Below, piece after piece: positions 27,824-36,999 of a stretch of 64,000 nt of DNA. The notes beneath the pieces were generated by a model. The model was not told where the DNA came from and did no database searches. It worked only from the letters and a program-made list of their open reading frames with translations. Location of the stretch: contig NZ_AZRW02000005.1 of assembly GCF_000512695.2 (NCBI RefSeq), positions 1 through 64,000 of the forward strand, read 5' to 3'. The position numbers were made by a program, and so were the translations under genes. How positions within the stretch are numbered: the first letter of the stretch is position 1; each line of letters begins with the position of its first letter. Source of the DNA: Pseudomonas sp. QTF5. GTDB taxonomy: Bacteria; Pseudomonadota; Gammaproteobacteria; Pseudomonadales; Pseudomonadaceae.

Positions 27824-28091
27824 GGCGATTCCTTTGCGTTGGACTGCATGAGACTGCTGGGTGGAAAACAGCCCCGCTGCATTGTATAGCGCATCCGTCG
27901 CCTACCGTCTGATCAGGCCACGGCGGGGCAGCAAGATTCACGCGATCTATGACGCCCGTGCGCATATTTGCCTGATTCACCATAGCTGCTAGTGTCCGGG
28001 AAGCACCGCTTTTCGCTTTCTGCTTTTGAGGAATGAGAGAGAAGGACAGAAAGCGGCCCCCGGATAGGCTCAGGTAAAGAGGACAAAAATA

Positions 28092-29780
28092 ATGCAACCT
28101 GATTTCTGGAATGACAAACGCCCGGCCGGCGTGCCCCTGGATATTGATCTTGGAGTCTATAAGTCGGTGATCGAGGTGTTCGAGCGTTCCTGCAAGAAAT
28201 TTGCCGACCGCCCGGCATTCAGCAACATGGGCGTGACCCTGACCTACGCCGAACTGGAACGCTACAGCGCAGCGTTCGCCGGTTACCTGCAAGCCCACAC
28301 CGACCTGGTGCCGGGGGATCGCATTGCGGTGCAGATGCCCAACGTCCTGCATTATCCGATTGCCGTGTTCGGTGCCTTGCGCGCCGGGCTGATCGTGGTC
28401 AACACCAACCCGTTGTACACCGCGCGGGAGATGCGTCATCAGTTCAAGGACTCCGGTGCCCGGGCGCTGGTCTACCTGAACGTGTTCGGACAGAAGGTCC
28501 AGGAAGTGCTGCCCGACACCGACATCCAGTACCTGATCGAAGCGAAGATGGGCGACCTGATGCCCACCGCCAAGGGCTGGCTGATCAATACCGTGGTCGA
28601 CAAGGTCAAGAAAATGGTCCCGGCGTATTCGTTGCCGCAGGCTATTTCCTTCAAGAGCGCGCTGCGTCTGGGCCGGGGCCTGGGCATCAAACCGCTGAAC
28701 GTCGGCCTCGACGATATCGCCGTTCTGCAATACACCGGCGGCACCACCGGGCTGGCCAAGGGCGCCATGCTGACCCACGGCAATCTGGTGGCGAATATGC
28801 AGCAGGCGCGGGCGTGTCTGGGGCAATTCGGCGCTGACGGTCAACCGCTGCTGCGCGAAGGCCAGGAAGTGATGATCGCGCCGCTGCCGCTGTATCACAT
28901 TTATGCCTTCACGGCGAATTGCATGTGCATGATGGTGACCGGCAACCACAACGTGTTGATCACCAATCCACGGGACATTGGCGCCTTCATCAAGGAACTG
29001 AAGAACTGGCGGTTTTCGGCGCTGCTGGGGCTCAACACACTGTTCGTCGCGCTGATGGATCATCCCGACTTCAAGAGCCTGGATTTCTCCAGTCTCAAAC
29101 TCACCAACTCCGGCGGCACTGCGCTGGTCAAGGCTACGGCCGAGCGCTGGCAACAGCTCACCGGCTGCCGGATCACCGAGGGTTACGGCCTGACCGAAAC
29201 CTCGCCGGTGGCCTGCACCAACCCTTATGGCGACAAGTCGCGCATCGGCACTGTAGGCCTGCCGGTGCCGGGTACGACACTGAAAGTGATCAACGATGAA
29301 GGCGTCGAGCAGCCGCTGGGCGAGCGTGGCGAACTGTGCATCAAGGGCCCGCAGATCATGAAGGGTTACTGGCAGAAGCCCGAAGCCACCGCCGAAGTGC
29401 TGGACGCCGACGGCTGGTTCAAGTCGGGTGACATCGCGGTGATCGACCCGGACGGTTTCGTGCGCATCGTCGATCGAAAAAAAGACATGATCATCGTCTC
29501 GGGCTTCAACGTGTACCCGAACGAGATCGAAGATGTGGTGATGGCCCACCCGAAAGTCGCCAACTGCGCGGTGATCGGCGTGCCGGACGAGCGTTCGGGG
29601 GAAGCGGTGAAGTTGTTTGTGGTGGCCCGTGAATCCGGGGTCAGCCTTGAAGAGCTGAAGGCTTACTGCAAGGAAAACTTCACGGCGTACAAGGTGCCCA
29701 AGCACATCGTCTTGCGTGAGTCATTGCCGATGACGCCGGTGGGCAAGATTCTGCGACGGGAGTTGCGTGAGATCGCCTGA
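28092..29780 (+). CDS. fadD2: Long-chain fatty-acid CoA ligase (FadD2-type)
   Basis: Activates imported fatty acids to acyl-CoA with ATP at the inner membrane. 562 aa, ANL superfamily. P-loop YTGGTTGLAKGAMLTH (~212-227), YGLTETSP (~364-371), and the C-terminal hinge GDIAVIDPDGFVRIVDRKKD with the catalytic Lys near the end in TPVGKILRREL. It is the first of two related ligases and the one nearer the hydrolase, which corresponds to fadD2 in P. aeruginosa order. Confidence 0.9.
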   Translation: MQPDFWNDKRPAGVPLDIDLGVYKSVIEVFERSCKKFADRPAFSNMGVTLTYAELERYSAAFAGYLQAHTDLVPGDRIAVQMPNVLHYPIAVFGALRAGLIVVNTNPLYTAREMRHQFKDSGARALVYLNVFGQKVQEVLPDTDIQYLIEAKMGDLMPTAKGWLINTVVDKVKKMVPAYSLPQAISFKSALRLGRGLGIKPLNVGLDDIAVLQYTGGTTGLAKGAMLTHGNLVANMQQARACLGQFGADGQPLLREGQEVMIAPLPLYHIYAFTANCMCMMVTGNHNVLITNPRDIGAFIKELKNWRFSALLGLNTLFVALMDHPDFKSLDFSSLKLTNSGGTALVKATAERWQQLTGCRITEGYGLTETSPVACTNPYGDKSRIGTVGLPVPGTTLKVINDEGVEQPLGERGELCIKGPQIMKGYWQKPEATAEVLDADGWFKSGDIAVIDPDGFVRIVDRKKDMIIVSGFNVYPNEIEDVVMAHPKVANCAVIGVPDERSGEAVKLFVVARESGVSLEELKAYCKENFTAYKVPKHIVLRESLPMTPVGKILRRELREIA

Positions 29781-29805
29781 TCGGTGAATGGCCGCGCATC
29801 ACGCG

Positions 29806-29895
29806 ATCGCGGGCAAGCCACGCTCCCACAGGTTTAGTGTTGTGCACAAAGAATGTGTACGACGCGGACCTTGTGGGAGCGGGCTTGCCCGCGAT
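29806..29895. repeat. Outward-type REP pair between fadD2 and fadD1
   Basis: ATCGCGGGCAAGCCACGCTC and GAGCGGGCTTGCCCGCGAT units flank ~37 bases. The rest of the 380-bp gap, 29896-30160, holds an A/T-rich stretch and no gene. It suggests fadD1 has its own promoter, though I could not pick one confidently. Confidence 0.85.
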
Positions 29896-30160
29896 GCTTT
29901 TGAGGGAAGAGGCCCAAAATACAGGGCTTTTAAGGCTCTATAGAATTTTTGCTCTAAAATGACCGCTTGCTATTCTTGAGTCATTAAAGTGACCGTGGAG
30001 GCCGATTTAGGCTCTGGTAGCCCCTTGGCAAAGCTGCTACTCTCGGCGCGCTTTGTGACTTCTCGGCCTTGTTAAAAGCCAGACTCACCAATAATCAAAC
30101 ACCAATAATAATCGCATCAAATGCGGTATTTGAATTCGCGTTGCTGAGGAGTGGGCTTCC

Positions 30161-31861
30161 ATGATCGAAGACTTTTGGAAGGATAAGTACCCAGCTGGAA
30201 TTGCTGCCGAGATCAATCCAGACGAGTATCCGAATATTCAGGCAGTGTTGAAGCAATCCTGCCAACGCTTCGCTGACAAACCGGCATTCAGCAACCTGGG
30301 CAAGACAATCACCTACGGTGAGCTGTACGAATTGTCCGGTGCCTTTGCCGCTTACCTGCAACAGCATACCGATTTGCAACCCGGTGATCGAATCGCCGTG
30401 CAACTGCCCAATGTGTTGCAGTACCCGATCGCCGTCTTCGGTGCGATCCGCGCCGGGCTGATCGTGGTCAACACCAACCCGCTGTACACCGCGCGGGAGA
30501 TGGAACACCAATTCAACGATTCCGGTGCCAAGGCTTTGGTCTGCCTGGCCAACATGGCGCATCTGGCCGAGGCCGTCGTGCCGAAAACCGGCGTCAAGCA
30601 CGTGATCGTCACTGAAGTGGCAGATATGCTGCCGCCGCTCAAGCGCCTGTTGATCAATAGCGTCATCAAGTACGTGAAGAAGATGGTCCCGGCGTATCAC
30701 TTGCCCAAGGCCATCAAATTCAATGACGTGCTGAGCAAGGGCCATGGTCAGCCAGTGGCTGAAGCCAACCCCGCCAGCAGCGATGTTGCCGTGCTGCAAT
30801 ACACCGGCGGCACTACCGGCGTGGCCAAGGGCGCAATGCTGACCCACCGCAACCTGGTGGCGAACATGCTGCAGTGCAAGGCGCTGATGGGCTCCAACCT
30901 CAACGAAGGTTGCGAGATTCTGATCACGCCGCTACCGCTTTACCACATCTATGCCTTCACCTTTCATTGCATGGCGATGATGCTGATCGGCAACCACAAT
31001 ATCCTGATCAGCAACCCGCGCGACCTGACGGCGATGGTCAAGGAACTGTCGAAATGGAAGTTCAGCGGTTTCGTCGGCCTGAACACGCTGTTCGTCGCGT
31101 TGTGCAACAACGAAGCGTTCCGCAAGCTGGATTTCTCCAGCCTGAAAATCACCCTGTCCGGCGGCATGGCCTTGCAACTGGCCGCGGCCGAGCGCTGGAA
31201 AGCGGTCACCGGTTGCCCGATCTGCGAAGGTTACGGCATGACCGAAACCAGCCCGGTGGCCACGGTGAACCCGAGCCAGAACATCCAGATCGGCACCATC
31301 GGTATTCCGGTGCCATCGACCCTGTGCAAAATCATCGACGATGCCGGTGTTGAACAGCCGTTGGGCGCCATCGGTGAGCTGTGTGTGAAAGGTCCGCAAG
31401 TCATGAAGGGCTACTGGCAGCGCCAGGATGCCACCGATGAAATACTCGATAGCGAAGGCTGGTTGAAGACCGGTGACATCGCGCTGATCCAGCCAGACGG
31501 TTACATGCGCATTGTCGATCGCAAGAAAGACATGATCCTGGTCTCCGGTTTCAACGTGTACCCCAACGAATTGGAAGACGTATTGGCGACCCTGCCGGGC
31601 GTTCTGCAATGCGCGGCCATCGGTGTGCCGGACGAGAAGTCGGGCGAGGCGATCAAGATTTTCATCGTCGCCAAACCGGGTGTGACCCTGACCAAGGAAC
31701 AGGTGATGGAGCACATGCGCGCCAACGTCACCGGCTACAAAGTGCCCAAAGCCGTGGAGTTCCGCGACGCGCTGCCGACCACCAACGTCGGCAAGATCCT
31801 GCGCCGCGAACTGCGCGACGAAGAGCTGAAGAAACTGGGCGTGAAGAAAGTCAGCGCCTAG
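30161..31861 (+). CDS. fadD1: Long-chain fatty-acid CoA ligase (FadD1-type)
   Basis: 566 aa, same architecture as the preceding ligase: YTGGTTGVAKGAMLTH, YGMTETSP, RIVDRKKDMILVSGF and NVGKILRREL. The C-terminus is longer and basic (EELKKLGVKKVSA). A separate 300-bp leader and a terminator of its own indicate independent expression. In pseudomonads the two copies differ in chain-length preference; that cannot be judged here. Confidence 0.92.
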   Translation: MIEDFWKDKYPAGIAAEINPDEYPNIQAVLKQSCQRFADKPAFSNLGKTITYGELYELSGAFAAYLQQHTDLQPGDRIAVQLPNVLQYPIAVFGAIRAGLIVVNTNPLYTAREMEHQFNDSGAKALVCLANMAHLAEAVVPKTGVKHVIVTEVADMLPPLKRLLINSVIKYVKKMVPAYHLPKAIKFNDVLSKGHGQPVAEANPASSDVAVLQYTGGTTGVAKGAMLTHRNLVANMLQCKALMGSNLNEGCEILITPLPLYHIYAFTFHCMAMMLIGNHNILISNPRDLTAMVKELSKWKFSGFVGLNTLFVALCNNEAFRKLDFSSLKITLSGGMALQLAAAERWKAVTGCPICEGYGMTETSPVATVNPSQNIQIGTIGIPVPSTLCKIIDDAGVEQPLGAIGELCVKGPQVMKGYWQRQDATDEILDSEGWLKTGDIALIQPDGYMRIVDRKKDMILVSGFNVYPNELEDVLATLPGVLQCAAIGVPDEKSGEAIKIFIVAKPGVTLTKEQVMEHMRANVTGYKVPKAVEFRDALPTTNVGKILRRELRDEELKKLGVKKVSA

Positions 31862-31867
31862 TCAAAC

Positions 31868-31894
31868 AAAAGCCCCGCAGATACGGGGCTTTTT
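31868..31894 (+). terminator. Rho-independent terminator after fadD1
   Basis: AAAGCCCCG and CGGGGCTTT stem with a 6-base loop and trailing T residues. Confidence 0.92.
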
Positions 31895-31905
31895 GTTGCC
31901 TGACT

Positions 31906-32012
31906 GATCGTTCCCACGCTCTGCGTGGTAACGCAGCCCGGGACGCTCTGCGTCCCAGCATCGGACGCGGAGCGTCCGTGGCGGCATTCCCACGCAGAGC
32001 GTGGGAACGATC
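31906..32012. repeat. Family B palindromic repeat
   Basis: Arms GATCGTTCCCACGCTCTGCG and CGCAGAGCGTGGGAACGATC with inner GACGCTCTGCGTC and GGACGCGGAGCGTCC units. It ends 3 bases before the stop codon of the convergent gene. Confidence 0.9.
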
Positions 32013-32015
32013 AAC

Positions 32016-32393
32016 TTACAGGCGGAACTGCGCGAAATCAACGTTGGTGCCGGCCGGGCGCATGTCCTGCAGGTAGGAGTCCTTGTCGGCGCTCAGTTCC
32101 AGACTCAGGGCTGCCTTGCGCTTGCCCTGGTTGCGCACCACCAGGCCTTCGAGTTTCTCGCGCAGGAACACTGTCGGCACTTTCAGGTGCAGCAGTTCGT
32201 CGGTATCCGGGGTGTGCATCAGCAAGTGAATCCATTCGTACTGACCAACGGCCAGGCGCGCGACCGGAATATCGAACCAGAAGATATTGCGGTTGCGGTT
32301 CAATTCGGTGAAATGGCAGTTGTTGACGCCAAGCACTGCACCGCCGAGTTCCTGGTTTCTGCGGGCAATGGCCTGCTTTTTATCGAGTTTCAT
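32016..32393 (-). CDS. Conserved hypothetical protein
   Basis: 125-aa soluble, mixed charged protein (MKLDKKQAIARRNQELGG..). A good ribosome site (TAGGAAAG) fixes the start; a much longer upstream frame is non-coding shadow. No signal peptide, no membrane span, and no domain I recognise. It converges with fadD1 across a terminator and a family B repeat. Confidence 0.72.
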   Translation of the reverse strand: MKLDKKQAIARRNQELGGAVLGVNNCHFTELNRNRNIFWFDIPVARLAVGQYEWIHLLMHTPDTDELLHLKVPTVFLREKLEGLVVRNQGKRKAALSLELSADKDSYLQDMRPAGTNVDFAQFRL

Positions 32394-32594
32394 AACTTTC
32401 CTACGGGATTGGATCTTCAGCGCCATGGCCTGAATACGTTGCGCATTCTCCGGGCAAAGCCTGAAAACATAAAGCCTAACCTGCCTGGAACGATGAAATG
32501 TTCTGCTGCAAAATAAATGAAACTCCGCGCAAAGGCCTTGGGTCAATCCTTGTGTAACGACTTTCCCCGTTGAAATGTTCACAGGAGAAATACC

Positions 32595-32786
32595 ATGAGC
32601 AGCACTGGCGATAAAGTGAAAGGCATGGCAAACGAAGCGGCCGGCAACGTCAAACAAGGCGTTGGCAAGGTCACCGGTAGTGACAAAATGCGCGCCGAAG
32701 GCGTGGTGCAGGAGAAGAAAGGCGAGGCGCAGCAAGCGGTTGGCAAAGCCAAGGACGCCATCAAAAAAGGTGTCGACAAGGCTTGA
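32595..32786 (+). CDS. CsbD-family stress protein
   Basis: 63-aa hydrophilic protein, rich in Lys, Ala, Gly and Gln, with the CsbD pattern KGMANEAAGNVKQGVGKVTG then a second AEG..KKGEAQQAVGKAKD repeat. CsbD proteins are general-stress, intrinsically disordered proteins of unknown activity. ACAGGAG precedes the ATG and a terminator follows. Confidence 0.88.
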   Translation: MSSTGDKVKGMANEAAGNVKQGVGKVTGSDKMRAEGVVQEKKGEAQQAVGKAKDAIKKGVDKA

Positions 32787-32812
32787 TTCGGCCTTTGACA
32801 AGTGCAAGAGCG

Positions 32813-32838
32813 CGGCCATCCACGGATGGCCGTTTTTG
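32813..32838 (+). terminator. Rho-independent terminator after csbD-like gene
   Basis: CGGCCATC..GATGGCCG stem with a 4-base loop and five T residues. Confidence 0.9.
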
Positions 32839-32959
32839 TGTCGAATAAGCGGGATGGTCCCTGTAATTGTTTCGAAGTCGCCAAGTAGGCTACTTTGATG
32901 TAGAAAACGGCCCCTGAGTCGCCTTGACTTCAACCTTTTTGCGGCGAAAGGAGACGCTA

Positions 32960-33904
32960 ATGTTTTTTCCGACCATGAAAGGTTTGCCCCTGCATCGCGT
33001 GATGATGCGCACGGTCACCGAGTTCGTCGACGACGAGATGTCGACCTATGCCTCGGCGCTGGCCTATCAGATGTTGTTCTCGTTGTTTCCTTTCATCCTG
33101 TTCCTGATCGCCTTGATCGGTTTTCTGCACTTGCCGGACTTTTTCTCCTGGCTGCGCCTGCAATCGGAACTGGTTCTGCCGCCCCAGGCGCTGGAGCAGG
33201 TGAACCCGGTGATCGACCAACTCCAGCAATCGGAGGGGGGGTTGCTGTCGGTGGGTATCGTGATCGCCCTGTGGACCGCGTCCGCCGGTGTGCGGCTGAT
33301 GATGAGCGCAATGAACGCCGCGTACGACGTGGTCGAAGGGCGTCCGGTCTGGAAACGTTTTCCGCTGTCGATTTTCTACACCATTGGCATCGCCGGTATG
33401 TTGCTGATCGCTGCCGCGCTGATGGTGCTCGGGCCGCAGGTGATGGGCTGGATCGCCGCGCAAGTCGGCCTCGAAGATTTCATCGTGACCTTATGGACTA
33501 TTGTGCGCTGGCCGGTGATCGTCGTTCTGCTGATGATGGCGGTGGCGCTGATTTACTACGTCATGCCCGACGTCAAACAAGAGTTTCGCTTCATCACCCC
33601 GGGTGCGGTGTTGTCCGTGGTGGTCTGGATTATCGCTTCGCTGGGCTTTGGTCTTTACGTCAAAACCTTCGCCAATTACAACGCCATGTATGGCAGTATC
33701 GGCGCGATCATCGTGTTGTTGCTGTACTTCTATATTTCCGCCGCGGTGCTGTTGCTGGGCGCGGAAATGAACGCAGCGATCGAGCACATGTCGACCGAAG
33801 GCAAAAAACCTGGCGAAAAGGTGCCCGAAGAACCCAAACAACACGTTTCGGGACTGGGACGGGACCACTCAATCAAGCCGACCACTGACGAAGCCATAAA
33901 ATGA
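32960..33904 (+). CDS. YihY/BrkB-family inner-membrane protein
   Basis: 314 aa with about six membrane spans, of the UPF0761/virulence factor BrkB family. Family features: [21 protein letters not shown] (residues ~29-49 area), [18 protein letters not shown] and the last two spans separated by [14 protein letters not shown]. The C-terminus (~285-314) is a charged cytoplasmic tail. AAAGGAGACG precedes the ATG. The stop overlaps the deformylase start (ATGA). Molecular function is not established. Confidence 0.88.
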   Translation: MFFPTMKGLPLHRVMMRTVTEFVDDEMSTYASALAYQMLFSLFPFILFLIALIGFLHLPDFFSWLRLQSELVLPPQALEQVNPVIDQLQQSEGGLLSVGIVIALWTASAGVRLMMSAMNAAYDVVEGRPVWKRFPLSIFYTIGIAGMLLIAAALMVLGPQVMGWIAAQVGLEDFIVTLWTIVRWPVIVVLLMMAVALIYYVMPDVKQEFRFITPGAVLSVVVWIIASLGFGLYVKTFANYNAMYGSIGAIIVLLLYFYISAAVLLLGAEMNAAIEHMSTEGKKPGEKVPEEPKQHVSGLGRDHSIKPTTDEAIK

Positions 33905-34440
33905 TCCGTGACATTCTGAGAATGGGCGATGAGCGCCTGCTGCGCATTGCCCCGCCGGTGCCGGCAGAAATGTTCGACAGCCCCGAGTTGTGGCAATTGA
34001 TCGACGACATGTTCCAGACCATGGAAAGCGTCGGCGGAGTTGGCCTGGCCGCGCCGCAGATCGGTGTCGACCTGCAACTGGTGATCTTTGGTTTTGAGCA
34101 CAGCGAACGCTATCCGGACGCCGAAGCGGTACCGCAGACGATTCTGATCAACCCGCTGATCACGCCGTTGAGCCCGACCCTCGAAGAGGGTTTCGAAGGC
34201 TGCCTGTCGGTGCCGGGGCTGCGGGGGGCGGTGGATCGCTATCAGCAGATTCGTTATGAAGGCTTCGATCCCAAGGGCGAGCCGATCGTGCGCATTGCCT
34301 CAGGATTTCACGCGCGGGTGGTGCAGCATGAATGCGATCACCTGATCGGCCGGTTATACCCGTCGCGCATCAGTGATTTCAGCAAATTCGGGTTTACCGA
34401 GGTGATGTTCCCTGACCTCGACCCTGCGGCGGATGACTGA
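33901..34440 (+). CDS. def: Peptide deformylase
   Basis: Removes the formyl group from nascent proteins. 179 aa with all three metal motifs: [10 protein letters not shown] (~46-55), EGCLSVPG (~97-104, metal Cys) and QHECDHLIG (~142-150, two metal His and catalytic Glu). It is coupled to the BrkB-type gene and not next to fmt, so it is a second-type deformylase rather than the main housekeeping copy; that is inference from context. Confidence 0.93.
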   Translation: MIRDILRMGDERLLRIAPPVPAEMFDSPELWQLIDDMFQTMESVGGVGLAAPQIGVDLQLVIFGFEHSERYPDAEAVPQTILINPLITPLSPTLEEGFEGCLSVPGLRGAVDRYQQIRYEGFDPKGEPIVRIASGFHARVVQHECDHLIGRLYPSRISDFSKFGFTEVMFPDLDPAADD

Positions 34441-34470
34441 CACCGCCCTTCGAATCCAACACAAAGCCAA

Positions 34471-34560
34471 TGTGGGAGCGGGCTTGCTCGCGAAAGCGGA
34501 GTGTCAGTCGACAGAGATGTCGGATGTGACGGCCTCTTCGCGAGCAAGCCCGCTCCCACA
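34471..34560. repeat. REPIN, family A
   Basis: TGTGGGAGCGGGCTTGCTCG and its exact inverted copy, 90 bases overall, in the convergent gap between def and the acetyltransferase gene. Confidence 0.92.
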
Positions 34561-34579
34561 TTTAAATCTTCACAGGTCT

Positions 34580-34996
34580 TTAGTGCTTCGGTTCCAGTCC
34601 CATGGCAATCATCGGTTTGCTGCGCGCATAACGGTTCAACCGTTCAGCCATGGCGTAGGGCAGGGGCGGGTCGAACGTAAAACCGCGGCGCTCATAAAAG
34701 CCACGTAAATCCGGATGACAGAACAACCAGACTGGTTCTTCGAGGTTCTTGATGGCGTGGGCAATCAACGCCGCAGCGATCCCTTGTTCGCGACAACGCG
34801 GGTCGACGAACAGCCCGGTCAGCCAATGCCCGCCGGCCACTGGGCGCAAACATAACGCTGCGATGATTTCATCGCGTTTTGCGACCCACAGCCGAGCATC
34901 GCGCACAGCTTTCATCGACGATTGGTGGGCGCGGTAAAACTTGTTCATCAACGGCCATAACGGCTCGTCGAGCAAGGTGTATTGGGTGTTGGGCAT
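34580..34996 (-). CDS. GNAT-family N-acetyltransferase
   Basis: 138-aa acetyl-CoA-dependent acetyltransferase. Core LFVDPRCREQGIAAALIAHAI (acetyl-CoA loop RxxG.A near residues 84-96) and GFYERRGFTFD near the C-terminus. Start is MPNTQYTLLDE; the longer upstream frame overlaps a convincing opposite-strand small gene. Substrate unknown. Confidence 0.82.
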   Translation of the reverse strand: MPNTQYTLLDEPLWPLMNKFYRAHQSSMKAVRDARLWVAKRDEIIAALCLRPVAGGHWLTGLFVDPRCREQGIAAALIAHAIKNLEEPVWLFCHPDLRGFYERRGFTFDPPLPYAMAERLNRYARSKPMIAMGLEPKH

Positions 34997-35099
34997 GGGC
35001 TCGGACAGTCGGTATGCAAAGCGGGTGATTATAAAAGAACACGCGCGCGGGGATAGGTGTATACCTGATCTCACATCCGGTCTGAGTGGAGTACGTATC

Positions 35100-35210
35100 A
35101 TGTCCAAAGGTATGGATTCAAAGAAAGCGGCGAAGAAAAAGCCGGCGAAAACCGCGATTGAGAAGCGTGCGGACAAGAAAGCCAAGAAGGTGGGTGTATT
35201 CGGCCACTGA
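35100..35210 (+). CDS. Small Lys-rich protein (36 aa)
   Basis: MSKGMDSKKAAKKKPAKTAI.. ending VGVFGH: 13 of 36 residues are Lys. GGAG lies 9 bases before the ATG and a terminator follows 9 bases after the stop, so it is a well-formed single-gene unit. The composition suggests RNA, DNA or ribosome binding. I do not recognise a named family. Confidence 0.65.
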   Translation: MSKGMDSKKAAKKKPAKTAIEKRADKKAKKVGVFGH

Positions 35211-35218
35211 TCCCGCGT

Positions 35219-35253
35219 CAAGGGAGCCTGAGTTTTCGGGCTCCTTGTTTTTT
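35219..35253 (+). terminator. Rho-independent terminator
   Basis: AGGGAGCC..GGGCTCCTTG hairpin with a bulged G, then seven T residues. It overlaps the stop codon of the convergent glutathione transferase gene by two bases. Confidence 0.85.
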
Positions 35254-35851
35254 ATCCCTCCGCAGCCAACGCCGCTTTCACGCTTGGCCGTTGATCAATC
35301 CGTATCTGAAACCGCGCCAGCGCCGGCCACCGATTCAAATCGATGCCAAACACCTGAGTCCAGCGCAGTACCGTAAACAGATACGCATCAGCAATACCAA
35401 ATTCGCCAGCCATCAAATAATCCTGCCGCTCCAGCGTCTGATTCAACACGATAAAGCGCTTGAACAATTTCTCTTTGATGAGCGTTTTCGCATCATCCGG
35501 AAACTGTGAGTTGAACAGCCAACCCAGCCCGCCATGAATCTCGGTCGAAACGAAGTTCAGCCATTCCTGCAAACGCACCCGCTCGAACGTCCCGTTTGCC
35601 GGTGCCAGGTTCGCCTCAGGCCGTAGATCCGCCAGGTATTGCAGGATCACCGGGCCTTCGGTCAGCACATCGCCGTTTTCCAGCTGCAACGCCGCGACGT
35701 AGCCTTTGGGGTTGATGGCGAGGAAGTCCTCGCCAGTGATGGTTTGCTTGGTACTGTTGTCGACGCGGACCGACTCGAACGGCAAATCCAGTTCGCGCAG
35801 CACAATGTGCGGCGCCAATGAGCAGGCTTGCGGGGCGTAATACAACTTCAT
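35252..35851 (-). CDS. gstA: Glutathione S-transferase, beta-class like
   Basis: 199 aa. MKLYYAPQACSLAPHIVLRE is the beta-class N-terminus with the catalytic Cys10/Ser11 site; INPKGYVAALQLENGDVLTE holds the cis-Pro-type loop and the glutathione-binding Glu. The C-terminal helical domain carries GIADAYLFTVLRW. It conjugates or reduces electrophiles in the cytosol; substrate not predictable. It is divergent from the LysR gene that follows. Confidence 0.88.
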   Translation of the reverse strand: MKLYYAPQACSLAPHIVLRELDLPFESVRVDNSTKQTITGEDFLAINPKGYVAALQLENGDVLTEGPVILQYLADLRPEANLAPANGTFERVRLQEWLNFVSTEIHGGLGWLFNSQFPDDAKTLIKEKLFKRFIVLNQTLERQDYLMAGEFGIADAYLFTVLRWTQVFGIDLNRWPALARFQIRIDQRPSVKAALAAEG

Positions 35852-35950
35852 GGGCAGGGCTCTGGTTGCGGATTTGCGCCAGTGTCATAGTGCGCGGCAC
35901 GCTCGGTAAAATTAATCTTTCAGAAAACTGCCATTAGGAAAGCTACTGCC

Positions 35951-36883
35951 ATGATGAACCTGATGCACTGGCGAATGGTGGTGGCGGTGGCCGATACCGG
36001 CAACATTACCCGGGCCGCCGAGCGGGTCGGAATGACCCAGTCCGGTGCCAGTCAGGCGCTGGCACTGATCGAAGAAACCCTGGGCGTTCAGCTGTTCAGC
36101 CGGGAAAACCGTCAGACCTTGCCGACCGCCATCGGCTTGCCTGTGATCGAACAGGCGCGAACCATGCTCGGTGCTCTGGAGAACATTCGTAGTACCGTCG
36201 ACGCCACTAAAGATATCCAGCGTGGGACGATTCGCCTGGCCAGTTTCCCGTTGGTGCTGGCGACCTTTCTGCCGCCGCTGCTGCGCCAGTTCAATCGACT
36301 GTATCCCGGCATTCAAGTGGTGGCGCTGGAAGTCAGCGACGATGAAGTGGAAGCGTTGCTCAGTGACGGGCTGGTGGATGTCGGCGTGGCGTTGAACCCG
36401 GCACCCGCGCGCAATGCCGGTCGTTTGGGGCGAGATGCCTGGGTGGCGGTTCTTCCCGGTGGACACCCCTTGGCGCGCCGCTCGAATGAAGGGGGCGTCT
36501 CACTGGCGGAACTGGCGGAGCAACCCTTTGTGCTGGCCACGGGCGGTTGTTCGACCAATGCCCGCAGTCTGGCCGCCGATGCCGGGCTGAAACTGCTGGA
36601 TGTGCGGGCCGAGGTGCGAGAGTGGAGCAGTGCGTTCACTCTGGTGCGGGAAAATATCGGTGTGACCCTGGTACCGGAAATGACCCTGCCGAGTAATCGC
36701 CAAGGCCTGCGTGTCGTGCCCGTGACGCCGCGTATCGATCGCGAGTTTGCCTTGATGGTCGCGCCCAACAAAGAACCTTCGGCGGCGGTGCGGGCGTTGT
36801 TGGGTATGCTTGCAGAGCGCAATCCATGTGGGAGCGGGCTTGCTCGCGAAGACGGCGACACAATCAACATTGATGTCGCCTGA
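35951..36883 (+). CDS. LysR-family regulator with a REPIN-encoded C-terminus
   Basis: 310 aa. N-terminal winged helix (residues ~5-65, ITRAAERVGMTQSGASQALALIE) and a periplasmic-binding-like effector domain (~90-290). AGGAAAG precedes the ATG. The last 18 residues, CGSGLAREDGDTINIDVA, are translated from the first 54 bases of a family A REPIN, so the ancestral stop has been lost or displaced. It is divergent from gstA, a possible target. Confidence 0.85.
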   Translation: MMNLMHWRMVVAVADTGNITRAAERVGMTQSGASQALALIEETLGVQLFSRENRQTLPTAIGLPVIEQARTMLGALENIRSTVDATKDIQRGTIRLASFPLVLATFLPPLLRQFNRLYPGIQVVALEVSDDEVEALLSDGLVDVGVALNPAPARNAGRLGRDAWVAVLPGGHPLARRSNEGGVSLAELAEQPFVLATGGCSTNARSLAADAGLKLLDVRAEVREWSSAFTLVRENIGVTLVPEMTLPSNRQGLRVVPVTPRIDREFALMVAPNKEPSAAVRALLGMLAERNPCGSGLAREDGDTINIDVA

Positions 36884-36916
36884 TACACCGCCTTCGCGAG
36901 CAAGCCCGCTCCCACA
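36827..36916. repeat. REPIN, family A, overlapping a gene end
   Basis: TGTGGGAGCGGGCTTGCTCG and inverted copy. The left half is read as the final codons of the LysR gene, whose TGA lies in the REPIN spacer. Confidence 0.92.
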
Positions 36917-36999
36917 GGTTCCGTGCCTAACTGATTGGCATTATCCGTGTGGGTCGATCGCCCGTTCAGGGGCGGACCGAGTTAGTCGTTCAGGCGAAA

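Noticed and set aside
27789..29705. Minus-strand 638-aa frame
   Set aside because: Antisense to fadD2; it lacks hydrophobic core periodicity and has shadow composition (many His, Gln, Arg).
32016..32933. 305-aa extension of the small gene at 32016-32393
   Set aside because: The upstream part runs antisense through the csbD-like gene and its terminator; the ribosome site and composition support the short form.
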